From contig NZ_JAKLSQ010000003.1 of assembly GCF_022014495.1 (NCBI RefSeq), positions 247,258-295,484 of the forward strand: 48,227 bases of DNA. The letters run 5' to 3'. A model generated the notes under the pieces. It saw nothing but the letters and a program-made list of their open reading frames with translations. It was not told the origin of the DNA and did not search any database. This DNA comes from Sandaracinobacteroides sayramensis. Its GTDB lineage: Bacteria; Pseudomonadota; Alphaproteobacteria; Sphingomonadales; Sphingomonadaceae. Position 1 is the first letter of the stretch. Each line of letters starts with the position of its first letter. Both the position numbers and the translations under genes were made by a program. This document shows, in pieces, positions 34,020 through 43,004 of this stretch.

Positions 34020-34562
34020 GTGATCGCTGCTGCAGGTGCTGGGCTGAAGCACAACACCAGCGATGCGCAGACGATGACGCCCATCGTAATGGGCGAGCCT
34101 CCCGAAACACCCGGCCGCTTCACCATCCGCAATCCGCTGGAAGGCAGTTCGAGCATGGGCGGGATTGCAGCGATGATCCCCACCTCGCAACTGGCACAGT
34201 TCAAGCAGGCCTCCTGCGATGGCGCGGTCTGGATCGCGAATGCACAGCGCAAAGTCCGGGGTTCCCAGACCCTGCGTCTGACATTGTGCCTGTTTCCCTA
34301 TCAACAGGGCTACCAACTTAACGTCTACGGGATCGACGTGAAGGAACAAGGCGGGGGGATTTCCACGCGCCTTGCCCGGGCCTTGGCCGAACAAGTGGTT
34401 GGAACGCCGGACGGGTGGACGGAGAAAACCATCCTCTACGTTGTCCGGGAGATTCAGGCCAAGACCGGGCCGACGGTCAGCTATGTCGAGGGGCAGCCGG
34501 AGATCGTCGACACGCCGTGGGAAGTACCTGCGGCGGGCGGCGGCGGAGAAGGTGCGAAATGA
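34020..34562 (+). CDS. Hypothetical protein, 180 residues, start uncertain
   Basis: The frame starts with GTG 34020 or later. It contains GRFTIRNPLEGSSSMGGIAA, SQTLRLTLCLFPYQQGYQLN and ISTRLARALAEQVVGT, then ...TILYVVREIQAKTGP and a Gly-rich end. A mixed strand-helix domain is likely. There is no signal peptide with this start. I do not recognise the family. It lies 32 bp after the TetR gene on the same strand and is the last gene before the strand switch, so it may be a third gene of that operon. The coding pattern (GC-rich third positions) supports a real gene, possibly shortened at the 5' end. Confidence 0.55.
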   Translation: MIAAAGAGLKHNTSDAQTMTPIVMGEPPETPGRFTIRNPLEGSSSMGGIAAMIPTSQLAQFKQASCDGAVWIANAQRKVRGSQTLRLTLCLFPYQQGYQLNVYGIDVKEQGGGISTRLARALAEQVVGTPDGWTEKTILYVVREIQAKTGPTVSYVEGQPEIVDTPWEVPAAGGGGEGAK

Positions 34563-34770
34563 AAAGGCCGATGACAGGAACTGGTAACATTTCAGGCGGA
34601 GATCCGCCGAACTAGTTGTCGCAAAGTGGTCATTGGTTCTCCATCGGGCCAGCGACAGCTGTGTCGACACCTCATACATTTAATGCAAATGGACTCGCCG
34701 CCGCCCTGCCCGTCAATCCGACATATCCTGGTCCTGGAACGCGGACATTTCGCCGGTTTTGTCTGTCGGT

Positions 34771-36228
34771 TCAGAACACCAGCCGGTGCTGTTTCACATC
34801 CACCCCCAGAGACGTGATGAGCGTGTTGTTGGCGGTCATGTTGATGCGCTGCACCAGTGTATCGTTTCCACTGCCGCGGCAGCCATCGACGGCGGCGCGG
34901 AGGATTGAGGTCTGCGCGATGATCGCAGCGGTCGCCAGTTGGCGTTCCCACAGGCTTGCCGACCGGAACATGCCAATGGCGGATACGGCCCGGCGCACAT
35001 GGGACAAAAGCTTCTGAATCTGGGGAACGGTGGGAATTGGGGCGTTGTTCGTCCCCATCCACGCCAGCGCGATGTAAGTGGTAATCAGCACGGCGACATC
35101 GCCATAGCCCAGCCCGTAGCTCCCCAGGGATCCCTGATGCAGTGCGAGCAGATCATTCCGCTGGAAGGCGCGATCCAGCCGCGCGGCATGCGCCGGATGC
35201 GCGGCGCGGGCCTGTTCCAGCACCATCGGCATGTAGGCGCGAAGCTCGTCTATGGAGTTGATGCCATTGGGGATCGGTTCGTCAACGCCGTTGCAGCTGT
35301 CCGGCGCAACCACATATCGCGCGAAATCCGGCCCGAACCAGCGGGAGCCCGTGGGTAGCGCGAGTTCGGCCAGTGCATACCAAATCATCCGGCCGCTTTC
35401 GCCACTGGTGCCGGCCAGCACGTCTGCCGCCGATGGGAAGCTCAGCACCTGCGCCTGTTCGCCCGCCTTGGCCCACTCCCCCGGCGTCATGCCGATCATC
35501 TCGCTGAACACCCGATGGAACTGGGTGTAGCTACCGAACCCGGCTTCGAGTGCGGCTGTCAGCAGGTCGCCGCTTTTCGGATAAAGGATATGGAATTGTT
35601 CCAGCCGGGCCCGGTTGCGCAGTTCGACCAGCCTCAGGCCCGTCTGCTCGGAAAGCAGCTGGCCCAGATAGGCCTGACTTACCCCGCAGATCCGGGCAAG
35701 CTCGGCAGCACCCGGCGCATCGGTGCCGGATCGCAGAATCTGCAACGTCCGGATCACCGCCGGATGCATGGGCCTGCGCGTGGCGCCGGGGCTGGTCTGG
35801 CAGGCGTGCAGGGCGCTGCGAAAGACATAGGCGAGGCCCGCGAGATAGAGGCGAGGATCGTCGGAATCCTGCGAGTGGTGGGACAGCAGCCGATCGAGTG
35901 CGATGGCGTCCTGGCTGGAAAGCTGGCTGCAGGGCTTCGCGGCAACATCCTGCAGAAATTCCTCGTCCAGCTCGGCAGGTGAGATAGTGGCAACCCACAT
36001 CGACATGTCAGGAGAGCGCATCAGTCGATGATGCTGGCCGGGCAACAGCCACACTACGGTACCGGGGACCAGATCATGATGCCCGTCATCCAGCAGATAG
36101 CAGCCCTTGCCGCTGAGGATGAAGTTGAACTCCAGCTGGTAATGCGCGTGGTCGGCCTGATAGGCGCCACCGCGCGCCGTGCGTCGGACCTCGGTGACAT
36201 AGGACAGGATTTTTCCCGATTGTTGCAT
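34771..36228 (-). CDS. AraC-type regulator fused to an unrecognised C-terminal domain
   Basis: A 485-residue protein, much longer than usual AraC regulators (about 250-320). The N-terminal cupin-like sensor domain (about 1-100) has HAHYQLEFNFILSGKGCYLL and VVWLLPGQHH. The AraC DNA-binding domain (about 155-260) has ELARICGVSQAYLGQLLSEQ and AALEAGFGSYTQFHRVFSEM, ending with MTPGEWAKAG. The remaining 200 residues have no HTH or cupin features. They include PNGINSIDELRAYMPMVLEQ, NDLLALHQGSLGSYGLGYGD and a hydrophobic helix AVLITTYIALAWMG, and resemble DUF6683 weakly. The gene is divergent from the small COG3636-like gene and the giant autotransporter, which it may control. Confidence 0.85.
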   Translation of the reverse strand: MQQSGKILSYVTEVRRTARGGAYQADHAHYQLEFNFILSGKGCYLLDDGHHDLVPGTVVWLLPGQHHRLMRSPDMSMWVATISPAELDEEFLQDVAAKPCSQLSSQDAIALDRLLSHHSQDSDDPRLYLAGLAYVFRSALHACQTSPGATRRPMHPAVIRTLQILRSGTDAPGAAELARICGVSQAYLGQLLSEQTGLRLVELRNRARLEQFHILYPKSGDLLTAALEAGFGSYTQFHRVFSEMIGMTPGEWAKAGEQAQVLSFPSAADVLAGTSGESGRMIWYALAELALPTGSRWFGPDFARYVVAPDSCNGVDEPIPNGINSIDELRAYMPMVLEQARAAHPAHAARLDRAFQRNDLLALHQGSLGSYGLGYGDVAVLITTYIALAWMGTNNAPIPTVPQIQKLLSHVRRAVSAIGMFRSASLWERQLATAAIIAQTSILRAAVDGCRGSGNDTLVQRINMTANNTLITSLGVDVKQHRLVF

Positions 36229-36396
36229 GTGTCAACAATAGGTGGCGGGTAAATCCGGGGCAACCGATTGCGCTGAAATCACCCGTCTTTCGAAATAATG
36301 AAAATAGATTCCGGGCATATTGACAAGACCGGCCCGATTGTCAGGCTTTAGTTTCGGGGAAGCTTCCACAAACTGGCCTGGGAACTGGTACTGGCG

Positions 36397-36696
36397 ATGA
36401 CCGATCCCGAAACCCGCATCTTTCCGGTCTCGTCCGCCGGTTTCCTCCTGGACGAGGATTCGCACCTGTTCGTCTTGCGGGATGCGCTGGATCAGGGGAA
36501 CGGCCCCGCCATTTGCCGGGCGTTCGCGGAAGTCGCGCATTCGCGCGGTATGGCGCAGATTGCGTCACTCGCCAGCGTGTCCCCGGCCTCGCTCCACGCG
36601 GCCCTTGCGGATCCCGCGCAGCTCGATCTCATATTTCTGAGGCTGGTGGTGGAAGGCTTCGGCCGTGCCGGGGAACGTCGCCCGCAGCGGGAGTGA
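36397..36696 (+). CDS. COG3636-like small DNA-binding protein, antitoxin type
   Basis: A 99-residue protein. The middle resembles the helix-turn-helix of the HigA-like addiction-module antidote family COG3636: LRDALDQGNGPAICRAFAEV, then AHSRGMAQIASLASVSPASL with a following helix. In this family the pattern is (I/L)A...RGM.QIA....S..SL. No toxin (HigB/RelE-like) gene is adjacent, so it is either an orphan or a regulator of the autotransporter downstream. Codon usage fits the neighbours. It is separated from the autotransporter by 216 bp. Confidence 0.6.
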   Translation: MTDPETRIFPVSSAGFLLDEDSHLFVLRDALDQGNGPAICRAFAEVAHSRGMAQIASLASVSPASLHAALADPAQLDLIFLRLVVEGFGRAGERRPQRE

Positions 36697-36792
36697 CGGC
36701 GTCAAAAAATGCCGATTCCGAAAATTTGGAAAAGCCTACTCGAAAAATTGGCAAGACCCGAAAGCCCGGGCCCGCATATCAGGGAAATTGAA

Positions 36793-36844
36793 ATCCGATC
36801 CGGAATGACAGCCTGTTCCTGATCTGACCAAATGATCCGATCCG
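36793..36844. repeat. Direct repeat ATCCGATCCG, two copies 42 bp apart
   Basis: Identical 10-base sequences at 36793-36802 and 36835-36844, four helical turns apart, lie upstream of the autotransporter start. A related imperfect pair (CGAAAATTTGG and CGAAAAATTGG) lies 60-100 bp further upstream. Both may be binding sites for one of the two local regulators. Confidence 0.5.
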
Positions 36845-36912
36845 AAGAGTAAATTCTTCAACAATACAGCATTCGCCGAATGAGATCGGCGGATGACAAG
36901 GGGGAATCATAT

Positions 36913-39900
36913 ATGAACAGGAATCATATTTCTTCTATAATTGCCACCAGACTTCGCGCATCTTCGGCATTAACCGGCGTTATCTTCCTGTCGATGTGGA
37001 CCGGGGTTGCCGCCCATGCGCAGGTCAGCGGTGACCAATGCAGCATGTTGGGGGAAGCCTGTGTCTACACGTCTGAGGGGGTTTCACCTGCCTTGCCACC
37101 GCCTGATGGCAGCGCAGACCCGGGACAACCCGGCGGGGCAGCACCCTCTCTAACGTCCGCCTATACCAACCCGCAGGGCCTTACCGATTATGTGTCGGCG
37201 CGCGCATATTACTCGCCGATCGACATGACCTCACGCGGGGGCACCGGGCAACGTGGCGCCAATGGCAACGCCAGCGGCGGTGGCTGGGGCGGGGATGGCG
37301 GCCTAGGCGGCAACCTCACCTTCTCCGTGATTGCGGCACACCAGATGACGCCTACCGGCGTATCCAATTCCATCGCCAGCGGCATCACCGTCCAGTCGAT
37401 TGGCGGCACGGGCGGCGGTGGCGGGGTGGGGCCAGGCGGCGCCGGGCAGAGCGGTCGAGGCGGCGATGGCGGAACCGTGACGGTCGGCCAGCTCGACGGA
37501 TATTGGGTCTCGCTGTCGGCCGGCACGGGCGCCTTCATCGCGTCTTTCGGCGGCACCGGCGGCACTGGACGCGACTATGACGGCGATTACAAATTCGGTG
37601 CCAATGGCTTTACCGGTGGCGACGGCAATGTCGTCAACGCCACGCTTACCGGCAGCTATGCCGGTTATGTGAATGCCGTGAAGGTCAGCTCCAGCGGCGG
37701 CGACGGCGGCGGTGGCGGTAAGGGGGACAGCGCCTACAGCGGCCAGGGCGGCAACGGCGGCAATGGCGGCAATGGCGGGGATGTGACCGTAGTGATGACG
37801 TCGACGGCCCACTTGCAATCCGGTGGCCCCGGTGGCGCGGCGCTTTGGGTCTTGTCATCGGGTGGCAGAGGTGGCGTGGGCGGTGGCGGCGAACTGGGCG
37901 GCACGGGCGGGGAAGGCGGCAACGCCGGCAACGTGAACGTCACTCTGGCCGGGCAAATCCTCACTGATCTTCCCTCCGACTATTCCAGCCCGGCCCCCGG
38001 CTTGCTGGCGCAATCGCTGGGCAATGTGGGCGGCGGCGGCGGCCATGCGTCTGACTGGTCGTTCAACCCCACTGGCGGTGATGGCGGCACAGGAGGCACG
38101 GCCGGCACGGTAACGGTGCAGGGCAGCGGCGTGATGATCCTGGCGGGTTCCACCACCATCACGGATATCTCGCCTGGCGTGCTAGCCCAATCGATTGGCG
38201 GCCTCGGCGGCGTCGGGCCAGACCAGACGGGGATCTTCGCGGTCGGCGGAAGCGGCGGCAAGGCGGCCAATGGAAACACGGTAAGCGTGGCACTTTCCGA
38301 CGCTTCGATTACCACCTCGGGCTTCGGGTCGGGCGGTATTGTCGCCCAGTCCATCGGCGGGGGCGGCGGCAAGGGCGGCGATGCCACCAGCAACAACGGT
38401 GTTTTGGTGGGCATGACCATCGGCGGCACGGGAGGCGCGGGCGGTGCGGCCGGATCGTCTTATGCCGCAAATTTGGGCGGCCTGATCCAGACCAAAGGCG
38501 ATCACTCGCCCGGCATCATGTTCCAGTCGATCGGCGGCGGTGGCGGATCGGGTGGATCGTCCTACGACAAGGTGCACTCCGGCCTGTTTGGCGCGGCGAT
38601 CTCGGTCGGTGGAAATGGCTCCGCCGGAGGCGATGGCGGAGCAGCCAATCCCGACCAGATCGAAAACAACTCGGGCCGCATCCTGACGACCGGCAAGGAA
38701 AGCTTTGGCATTCTTGGACAATCCATCGGCGGCGGAGGCGGACAAGGCGGTGCTTCCACCGCGAAGAGCATCGTGAAGGGCGCCAGCGACTATCCCAGCT
38801 TTTCGCTGGCGCTGGCGACCGGTGGGAACGGAGGCACGGCAGGAGACGCGCTTTATGTCTTCGCCGACAACGACGGCCTGATCGCAACCTCGGGCAATGG
38901 CTCTATCGGCATTCTCGCCCAGTCGATCGGCGGCGGCGGCGGTTCGGGCGGCGATGCGAATGCCTCCTCCGACACCTCGGCAGGAAGTTACAGCCTGTCG
39001 GCCAGCGTAGCCCATGGCGGCAAAGGCCAGTCCGGGGGGAATGGCGCCAAATCCTGGGCTGGCAATGGCGGCCTGATCATCACCACCGGCGAATCGGCAG
39101 ACGGCATGCTGGTGCAATCCATCGGCGGCGGCGGCGGAAGCGGCGGGGCCGGCGATGCCAAGGCCACCACGAAGGCCGACAACAGCCTCGGGCTGGACAT
39201 GTCGATCGGCGGGCAGGCCGGAAACGGTGGCACGGGCGGCACGGTGAAGGCCGACAACTCCGGCTCGATCCTGACTCTGGGCGACGGCGCCCACGGCATC
39301 ATCACCCAGACCATCGGCGGTGGCGGCGGCCGTGGCGGCGGCGCGGCGGGGTCGAATTCGGGCACGCTCGGCGTTGGCGTGGTGGTCGGCGGGAGCGGCG
39401 GCAACGGTGGCGGTACGTGGGACAGTTCGGCCGGCACGGAAGTGACAAACTCAGGCTCCATCGTGACATTCGGGGCAGACGCGGGCGGCATCCTCGCCCA
39501 GTCCATCGGCGGCGGCGGCGGTGCGGGCGGCAAGGCCGGCACCAGCCTTGGCGACAAGAAGAACAACGGCGACGGATCGAACGGCAGCGATGCGAGCGTT
39601 TCCGACACAATGGCGGACATCTCGAACGACTTTGCAAACGGCACCGCCATCGGCAGCTATGCCAGCCTCGACCAGCTCCTTGCCGCCACCAACAAGCTGT
39701 TGGGCAACGGCAACAGCCAGCTGGGCGACGGCGACGATATCGACAATCTGGACAGCACGTCCGCCACCGGCGGCGAGAACAGCGACGACAATGAGGCTAC
39801 ATCCATCTCCATCAACGTCGGCGTGGGCGGCAATGGCGGCAATGGCGGGGCAGCGGGAGCCATTCTGGTAACCAACGCGGCAAACGCCACGGTCGCCACC

Positions 39901-42900
39901 ATGGGCAAGCACTCGGATGCCATCGTCGCGCAGGCCATCGGCGGCGGCGGCGGCAAGGGCGGCGGCGCCTCGACCGCCAGCAGTGGCACCTATTCCGGTG
40001 GGATCAACATCGGCGGCAAGGGCGGCAACAACAGCTATTCGAACGCCAACAACGGCGGCCAGCCAACCGTCGTCAACCTCGGCACCGTCTACACGGTGGG
40101 CGCGCTGTCGTCGGGGATTGTGGCGCAATCGATAGCCGGCGGCGGCGGAATCGGCGGCACCTCTTCCGTAACGGTCACAGACTCGAACGGAGGCGGCTCG
40201 GGCCAGAAGTCTGCCATCACGGCAACGCTCGGTGGCGCGGCCACGGTGGCAAACGGCAGTTCGCAAGTAGCGCAGGTGACGAACTCCGGCACGATCGAGA
40301 CGCGCGGGCATGATTCCTATGGCATCATCGCCCAGTCGATCTCCGGCGGCGGCGGTATCCTGAAAACCCTGGCGACCAACCTCGACACCGCAAACGGATC
40401 CATCAGCTCGGGCGCCTCCAAGGATTTCAACGTCGATCTCCGCCTGGGCGCGACGGGCAGCAACATCAGCGGCAACGCCGGCGCGGTTTTCGTCACCACC
40501 AACGGGGCTGGCGTGATCACCACGCGCGGCGACAACGGTGTGGGCATCTTGGCACAGACGGTGGCGGCGGGCGGTGGCCTCGCGCTGGGCGGCAAGCCAC
40601 AGGGAAGCCAGGCCGCTGATTTCCTGGGGGCTCCCGATCCACTGGCGGAGTTCGGCAAGAAGGGCTCGGTGAACAGCGGCCTCAGCACGAATCCTGCCGA
40701 CATGCAGGGCGTCCACGTCAATGTGGGGGCCAACATCGTAACTTATGGTGCCGGGGCGGTGGGCGTGTTTGCCCAATCTGTGGGAGGCTCCGGGGGCATC
40801 GCCGGAGACATTGGCAACACCATGCAGTTGAACAGGATGGGAGCGGCACAGCTCGCCACGGCCTACATCGGCGACGGCGGCGACATCAGCGTGAACGTCG
40901 CGCAAGGGGCCACCATCGTGACGGGTGCCCAACAGCCCTTTTCCAACGCCTGGGGCAATGCGCCGGGCATCATCGCCCAGTCGGTCGGCGGCGGCGGCGG
41001 CTGGTTCACCAACTCGGGCGGCGCCTACATCGGCTCGGCAGGCGGCACCGGTAATGGCGGCGTGATCAACATCGATGTGCAGGGAACGGTGGATGCGCGC
41101 GGTCCCGCATCAGCCGGCATTTTCGCCCAGTCGACCGGCGGCGGCGACAATGGCGGATCGGGATCTGGTGGCGTAATCACAATCACTATTGGAGGTGCCG
41201 GCAACAAAGCAGCGTCGGTCTGGGGTGGGAACGGTTTCGGCGCAATTGCCGCGGCTGTATACATCCGCAACGGCGCTTCGGGCAGCAGCGTCACCAACTA
41301 TGGGGTGGTAAACACCCATGAATCCACAGACGGCTATGCGTTCTACTCGGACAGCGCTTCGTTTCAGGTGCAGAACTACGGCATCGTCACGGGTAACACC
41401 AATATCGGCGGCAACTTCATCAACGAACAGGGCGGCACCTATGTTCCGCTCTCCACCGTTAACCTGAACGGCGGCACGTTGACCAATGCGGGTGTTCTGC
41501 ACAGTGGCTCTGCGGGCAAGGTGACATCGACCATTCTGACGGGCCATCTGCACCAGCAGGTGGGCGGTGTGTTGCACATCGATGCGGACATGGCTGGCGG
41601 CAAGGCAGACAGCCTGTCGGTCAGCGGTACGGCGGTGATTGCGGGCACGGTGCATGTGGCACCCACCAGCGTCTCCAACCGCGCGATGAAGGTGCTGAGC
41701 GCCGCCGGTGGCCTCACGCTCGACCCGTCGCTGGCGATGACCGACAGCAGCCATCTGTATGACTTCCGCTCGTCGGTGTCGGGCCATGACATGTCGGTGT
41801 CGGCGGTGGCCAACTTCAAGGCGAAGGCGGCCGGCTTCGGCGCCAACGAGAAGTCGGTGGCTGCCAGCCTGCAATCGCTGTTCGACGGTGGTGCTTCGGC
41901 CGACACCGCCTTCACCCGCCTGCTGACGGTGGCGGACGACGCCGGGTATGCGGCTGGCCTGAAGTCGCTCGCCGGTCAGGGGCTGGGGGCCTTCGGCGCC
42001 TTCCGCTTCAACAGCAGCCGCACCTTCGCGGGCAACCTCACCGGCGGCTGCGCCGGGCTGCAACTGGAAGACCGCTCCACCGAGCGCTGCGGCTGGGCGC
42101 GCGTGCTGGTGAACAACACCACGCAGGAGGCGGCAACCGACACGCATGGCTACAGGGCCGATGCCTGGGCGATGCAGATTGGCGGACAGACGCCGCTGTC
42201 GGACGACCTCGCGCTCACCGGCTCGGTGGCTTACGAAGGCACGACGTTCCACGATGAAAGCCGCTCAGCACGGATCAAGGGCGACACGCTGCTGGCGGGC
42301 CTCGGCCTGCTCTACACGCCGGCGCGCTTTGAACTCTCCGCCGGGATCGACGCGGCCTATGGCTGGTACAAGTCCCGCCGGACGATCTCGCTGGGCTTGG
42401 CCGAACAGGCGAACGCCAGTCCGAAGCAGTCGCAACTGGGTGGCCATGCGCGGGCGGCCTACAACCTGCTGGAGGAAGGGAAGAGCTTTGTCCGCCCGTT
42501 CGTGGAAGGCCATGCCATTCATGTCTCCAACAAGGCGTTCACCGAGACGGGCAACTCGCCGTTCCGGCTGGCGGTGGAAGGCCGCGCGGACACGGCGCTG
42601 ATCGGCGTGGCGGGCGTGGAGATGGGGACAGCGCTGGCGCTGAGCGGGAAGGTCACGCTTCGTCCGTTCGCCAGCGCCGTGCTGGAATATGGGTCCCCAC
42701 GCGAATGGACGACGACCGCCCGGTTCGCCGAGCAGCCGCAGGGTGACAGCTTCGACCTGAAGACCGCAGGCCCCGGCACGCTGGGCCGGTTCTCCATCGG
42801 CGCCGACCTCCTCGGTGCGAAGAACGTGGCGTTCTCCGTGCAATACGCCCCTGAACTGGGCAAGGACTTCACTTCCCACTCAGGGACGGCAAGGCTCACC

Positions 42901-42912
42901 ATCGCGTTCTGA
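36913..42912 (+). CDS. Giant Gly-rich autotransporter with repeated AQSIGGGGG motifs
   Basis: Type V secretion protein of 1,999 residues, started at the ATG at 36913 with a very good AAGGGGGA ribosome-binding site. An extended signal peptide (MNRNHISSIIATRLRASSAL to AAHAQ) leads to a Gly/Ser/Asn/Asp-rich passenger of about 1,700 residues. It contains about 17 copies of a motif of the form (I/V)xAQSIGGGGGxGG spaced 60-120 residues. Between the copies are strand-rich segments such as SGSILTLGDGAHGI, as in beta-helix adhesins. The C-terminal autotransporter barrel (about 1,700-1,999) begins around SLFDGGASADTAFTRLLTVA and ends in RLTIAF with terminal Phe. Two Cys lie near the barrel start (GGCAGLQLEDRSTERCG). 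A role as a surface adhesin or aggregation factor is inference. Confidence 0.93.
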   Translation: MNRNHISSIIATRLRASSALTGVIFLSMWTGVAAHAQVSGDQCSMLGEACVYTSEGVSPALPPPDGSADPGQPGGAAPSLTSAYTNPQGLTDYVSARAYYSPIDMTSRGGTGQRGANGNASGGGWGGDGGLGGNLTFSVIAAHQMTPTGVSNSIASGITVQSIGGTGGGGGVGPGGAGQSGRGGDGGTVTVGQLDGYWVSLSAGTGAFIASFGGTGGTGRDYDGDYKFGANGFTGGDGNVVNATLTGSYAGYVNAVKVSSSGGDGGGGGKGDSAYSGQGGNGGNGGNGGDVTVVMTSTAHLQSGGPGGAALWVLSSGGRGGVGGGGELGGTGGEGGNAGNVNVTLAGQILTDLPSDYSSPAPGLLAQSLGNVGGGGGHASDWSFNPTGGDGGTGGTAGTVTVQGSGVMILAGSTTITDISPGVLAQSIGGLGGVGPDQTGIFAVGGSGGKAANGNTVSVALSDASITTSGFGSGGIVAQSIGGGGGKGGDATSNNGVLVGMTIGGTGGAGGAAGSSYAANLGGLIQTKGDHSPGIMFQSIGGGGGSGGSSYDKVHSGLFGAAISVGGNGSAGGDGGAANPDQIENNSGRILTTGKESFGILGQSIGGGGGQGGASTAKSIVKGASDYPSFSLALATGGNGGTAGDALYVFADNDGLIATSGNGSIGILAQSIGGGGGSGGDANASSDTSAGSYSLSASVAHGGKGQSGGNGAKSWAGNGGLIITTGESADGMLVQSIGGGGGSGGAGDAKATTKADNSLGLDMSIGGQAGNGGTGGTVKADNSGSILTLGDGAHGIITQTIGGGGGRGGGAAGSNSGTLGVGVVVGGSGGNGGGTWDSSAGTEVTNSGSIVTFGADAGGILAQSIGGGGGAGGKAGTSLGDKKNNGDGSNGSDASVSDTMADISNDFANGTAIGSYASLDQLLAATNKLLGNGNSQLGDGDDIDNLDSTSATGGENSDDNEATSISINVGVGGNGGNGGAAGAILVTNAANATVATMGKHSDAIVAQAIGGGGGKGGGASTASSGTYSGGINIGGKGGNNSYSNANNGGQPTVVNLGTVYTVGALSSGIVAQSIAGGGGIGGTSSVTVTDSNGGGSGQKSAITATLGGAATVANGSSQVAQVTNSGTIETRGHDSYGIIAQSISGGGGILKTLATNLDTANGSISSGASKDFNVDLRLGATGSNISGNAGAVFVTTNGAGVITTRGDNGVGILAQTVAAGGGLALGGKPQGSQAADFLGAPDPLAEFGKKGSVNSGLSTNPADMQGVHVNVGANIVTYGAGAVGVFAQSVGGSGGIAGDIGNTMQLNRMGAAQLATAYIGDGGDISVNVAQGATIVTGAQQPFSNAWGNAPGIIAQSVGGGGGWFTNSGGAYIGSAGGTGNGGVINIDVQGTVDARGPASAGIFAQSTGGGDNGGSGSGGVITITIGGAGNKAASVWGGNGFGAIAAAVYIRNGASGSSVTNYGVVNTHESTDGYAFYSDSASFQVQNYGIVTGNTNIGGNFINEQGGTYVPLSTVNLNGGTLTNAGVLHSGSAGKVTSTILTGHLHQQVGGVLHIDADMAGGKADSLSVSGTAVIAGTVHVAPTSVSNRAMKVLSAAGGLTLDPSLAMTDSSHLYDFRSSVSGHDMSVSAVANFKAKAAGFGANEKSVAASLQSLFDGGASADTAFTRLLTVADDAGYAAGLKSLAGQGLGAFGAFRFNSSRTFAGNLTGGCAGLQLEDRSTERCGWARVLVNNTTQEAATDTHGYRADAWAMQIGGQTPLSDDLALTGSVAYEGTTFHDESRSARIKGDTLLAGLGLLYTPARFELSAGIDAAYGWYKSRRTISLGLAEQANASPKQSQLGGHARAAYNLLEEGKSFVRPFVEGHAIHVSNKAFTETGNSPFRLAVEGRADTALIGVAGVEMGTALALSGKVTLRPFASAVLEYGSPREWTTTARFAEQPQGDSFDLKTAGPGTLGRFSIGADLLGAKNVAFSVQYAPELGKDFTSHSGTARLTIAF

Positions 42913-42930
42913 TAAGAGCCTTGCATGTAG

Positions 42931-42964
42931 AGAGCAGCCCCGCCCAAACAGGCAGGGCTGCTCT
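42931..42964 (+). terminator. Hairpin terminator after the autotransporter
   Basis: Perfect 10-bp arms AGAGCAGCCC and GGGCTGCTCT with a 14-base loop, 18 bases after the stop codon. It ends in CTCTTCC, a weak T-run. It probably ends the long autotransporter transcript. Confidence 0.7.
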
Positions 42965-43004
42965 TCCACGCAGCCAATCGTCCGCCTTCCGGAAAGGCAC
43001 GGCC

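Noticed and set aside
34563-34770. A short Cys-rich frame on the minus strand (CMRCRHSCRW)
   Set aside because: It looks vaguely like a zinc-ribbon remnant, but it is too short and lacks a start; it may be debris and cannot be supported.
37209-40932. Long open frames on the minus strand, rich in Pro and Ala
   Set aside because: They are the reverse reading of the Gly-rich autotransporter. Their Pro-rich content follows from GGC/GGT codons read backwards.
37300-41200. Repeated DNA units resembling an array
   Set aside because: They are coding repeats of the AQSIGGGGG motif with variable spacing, not CRISPR: spacers are not uniform and there is no leader or cas gene.
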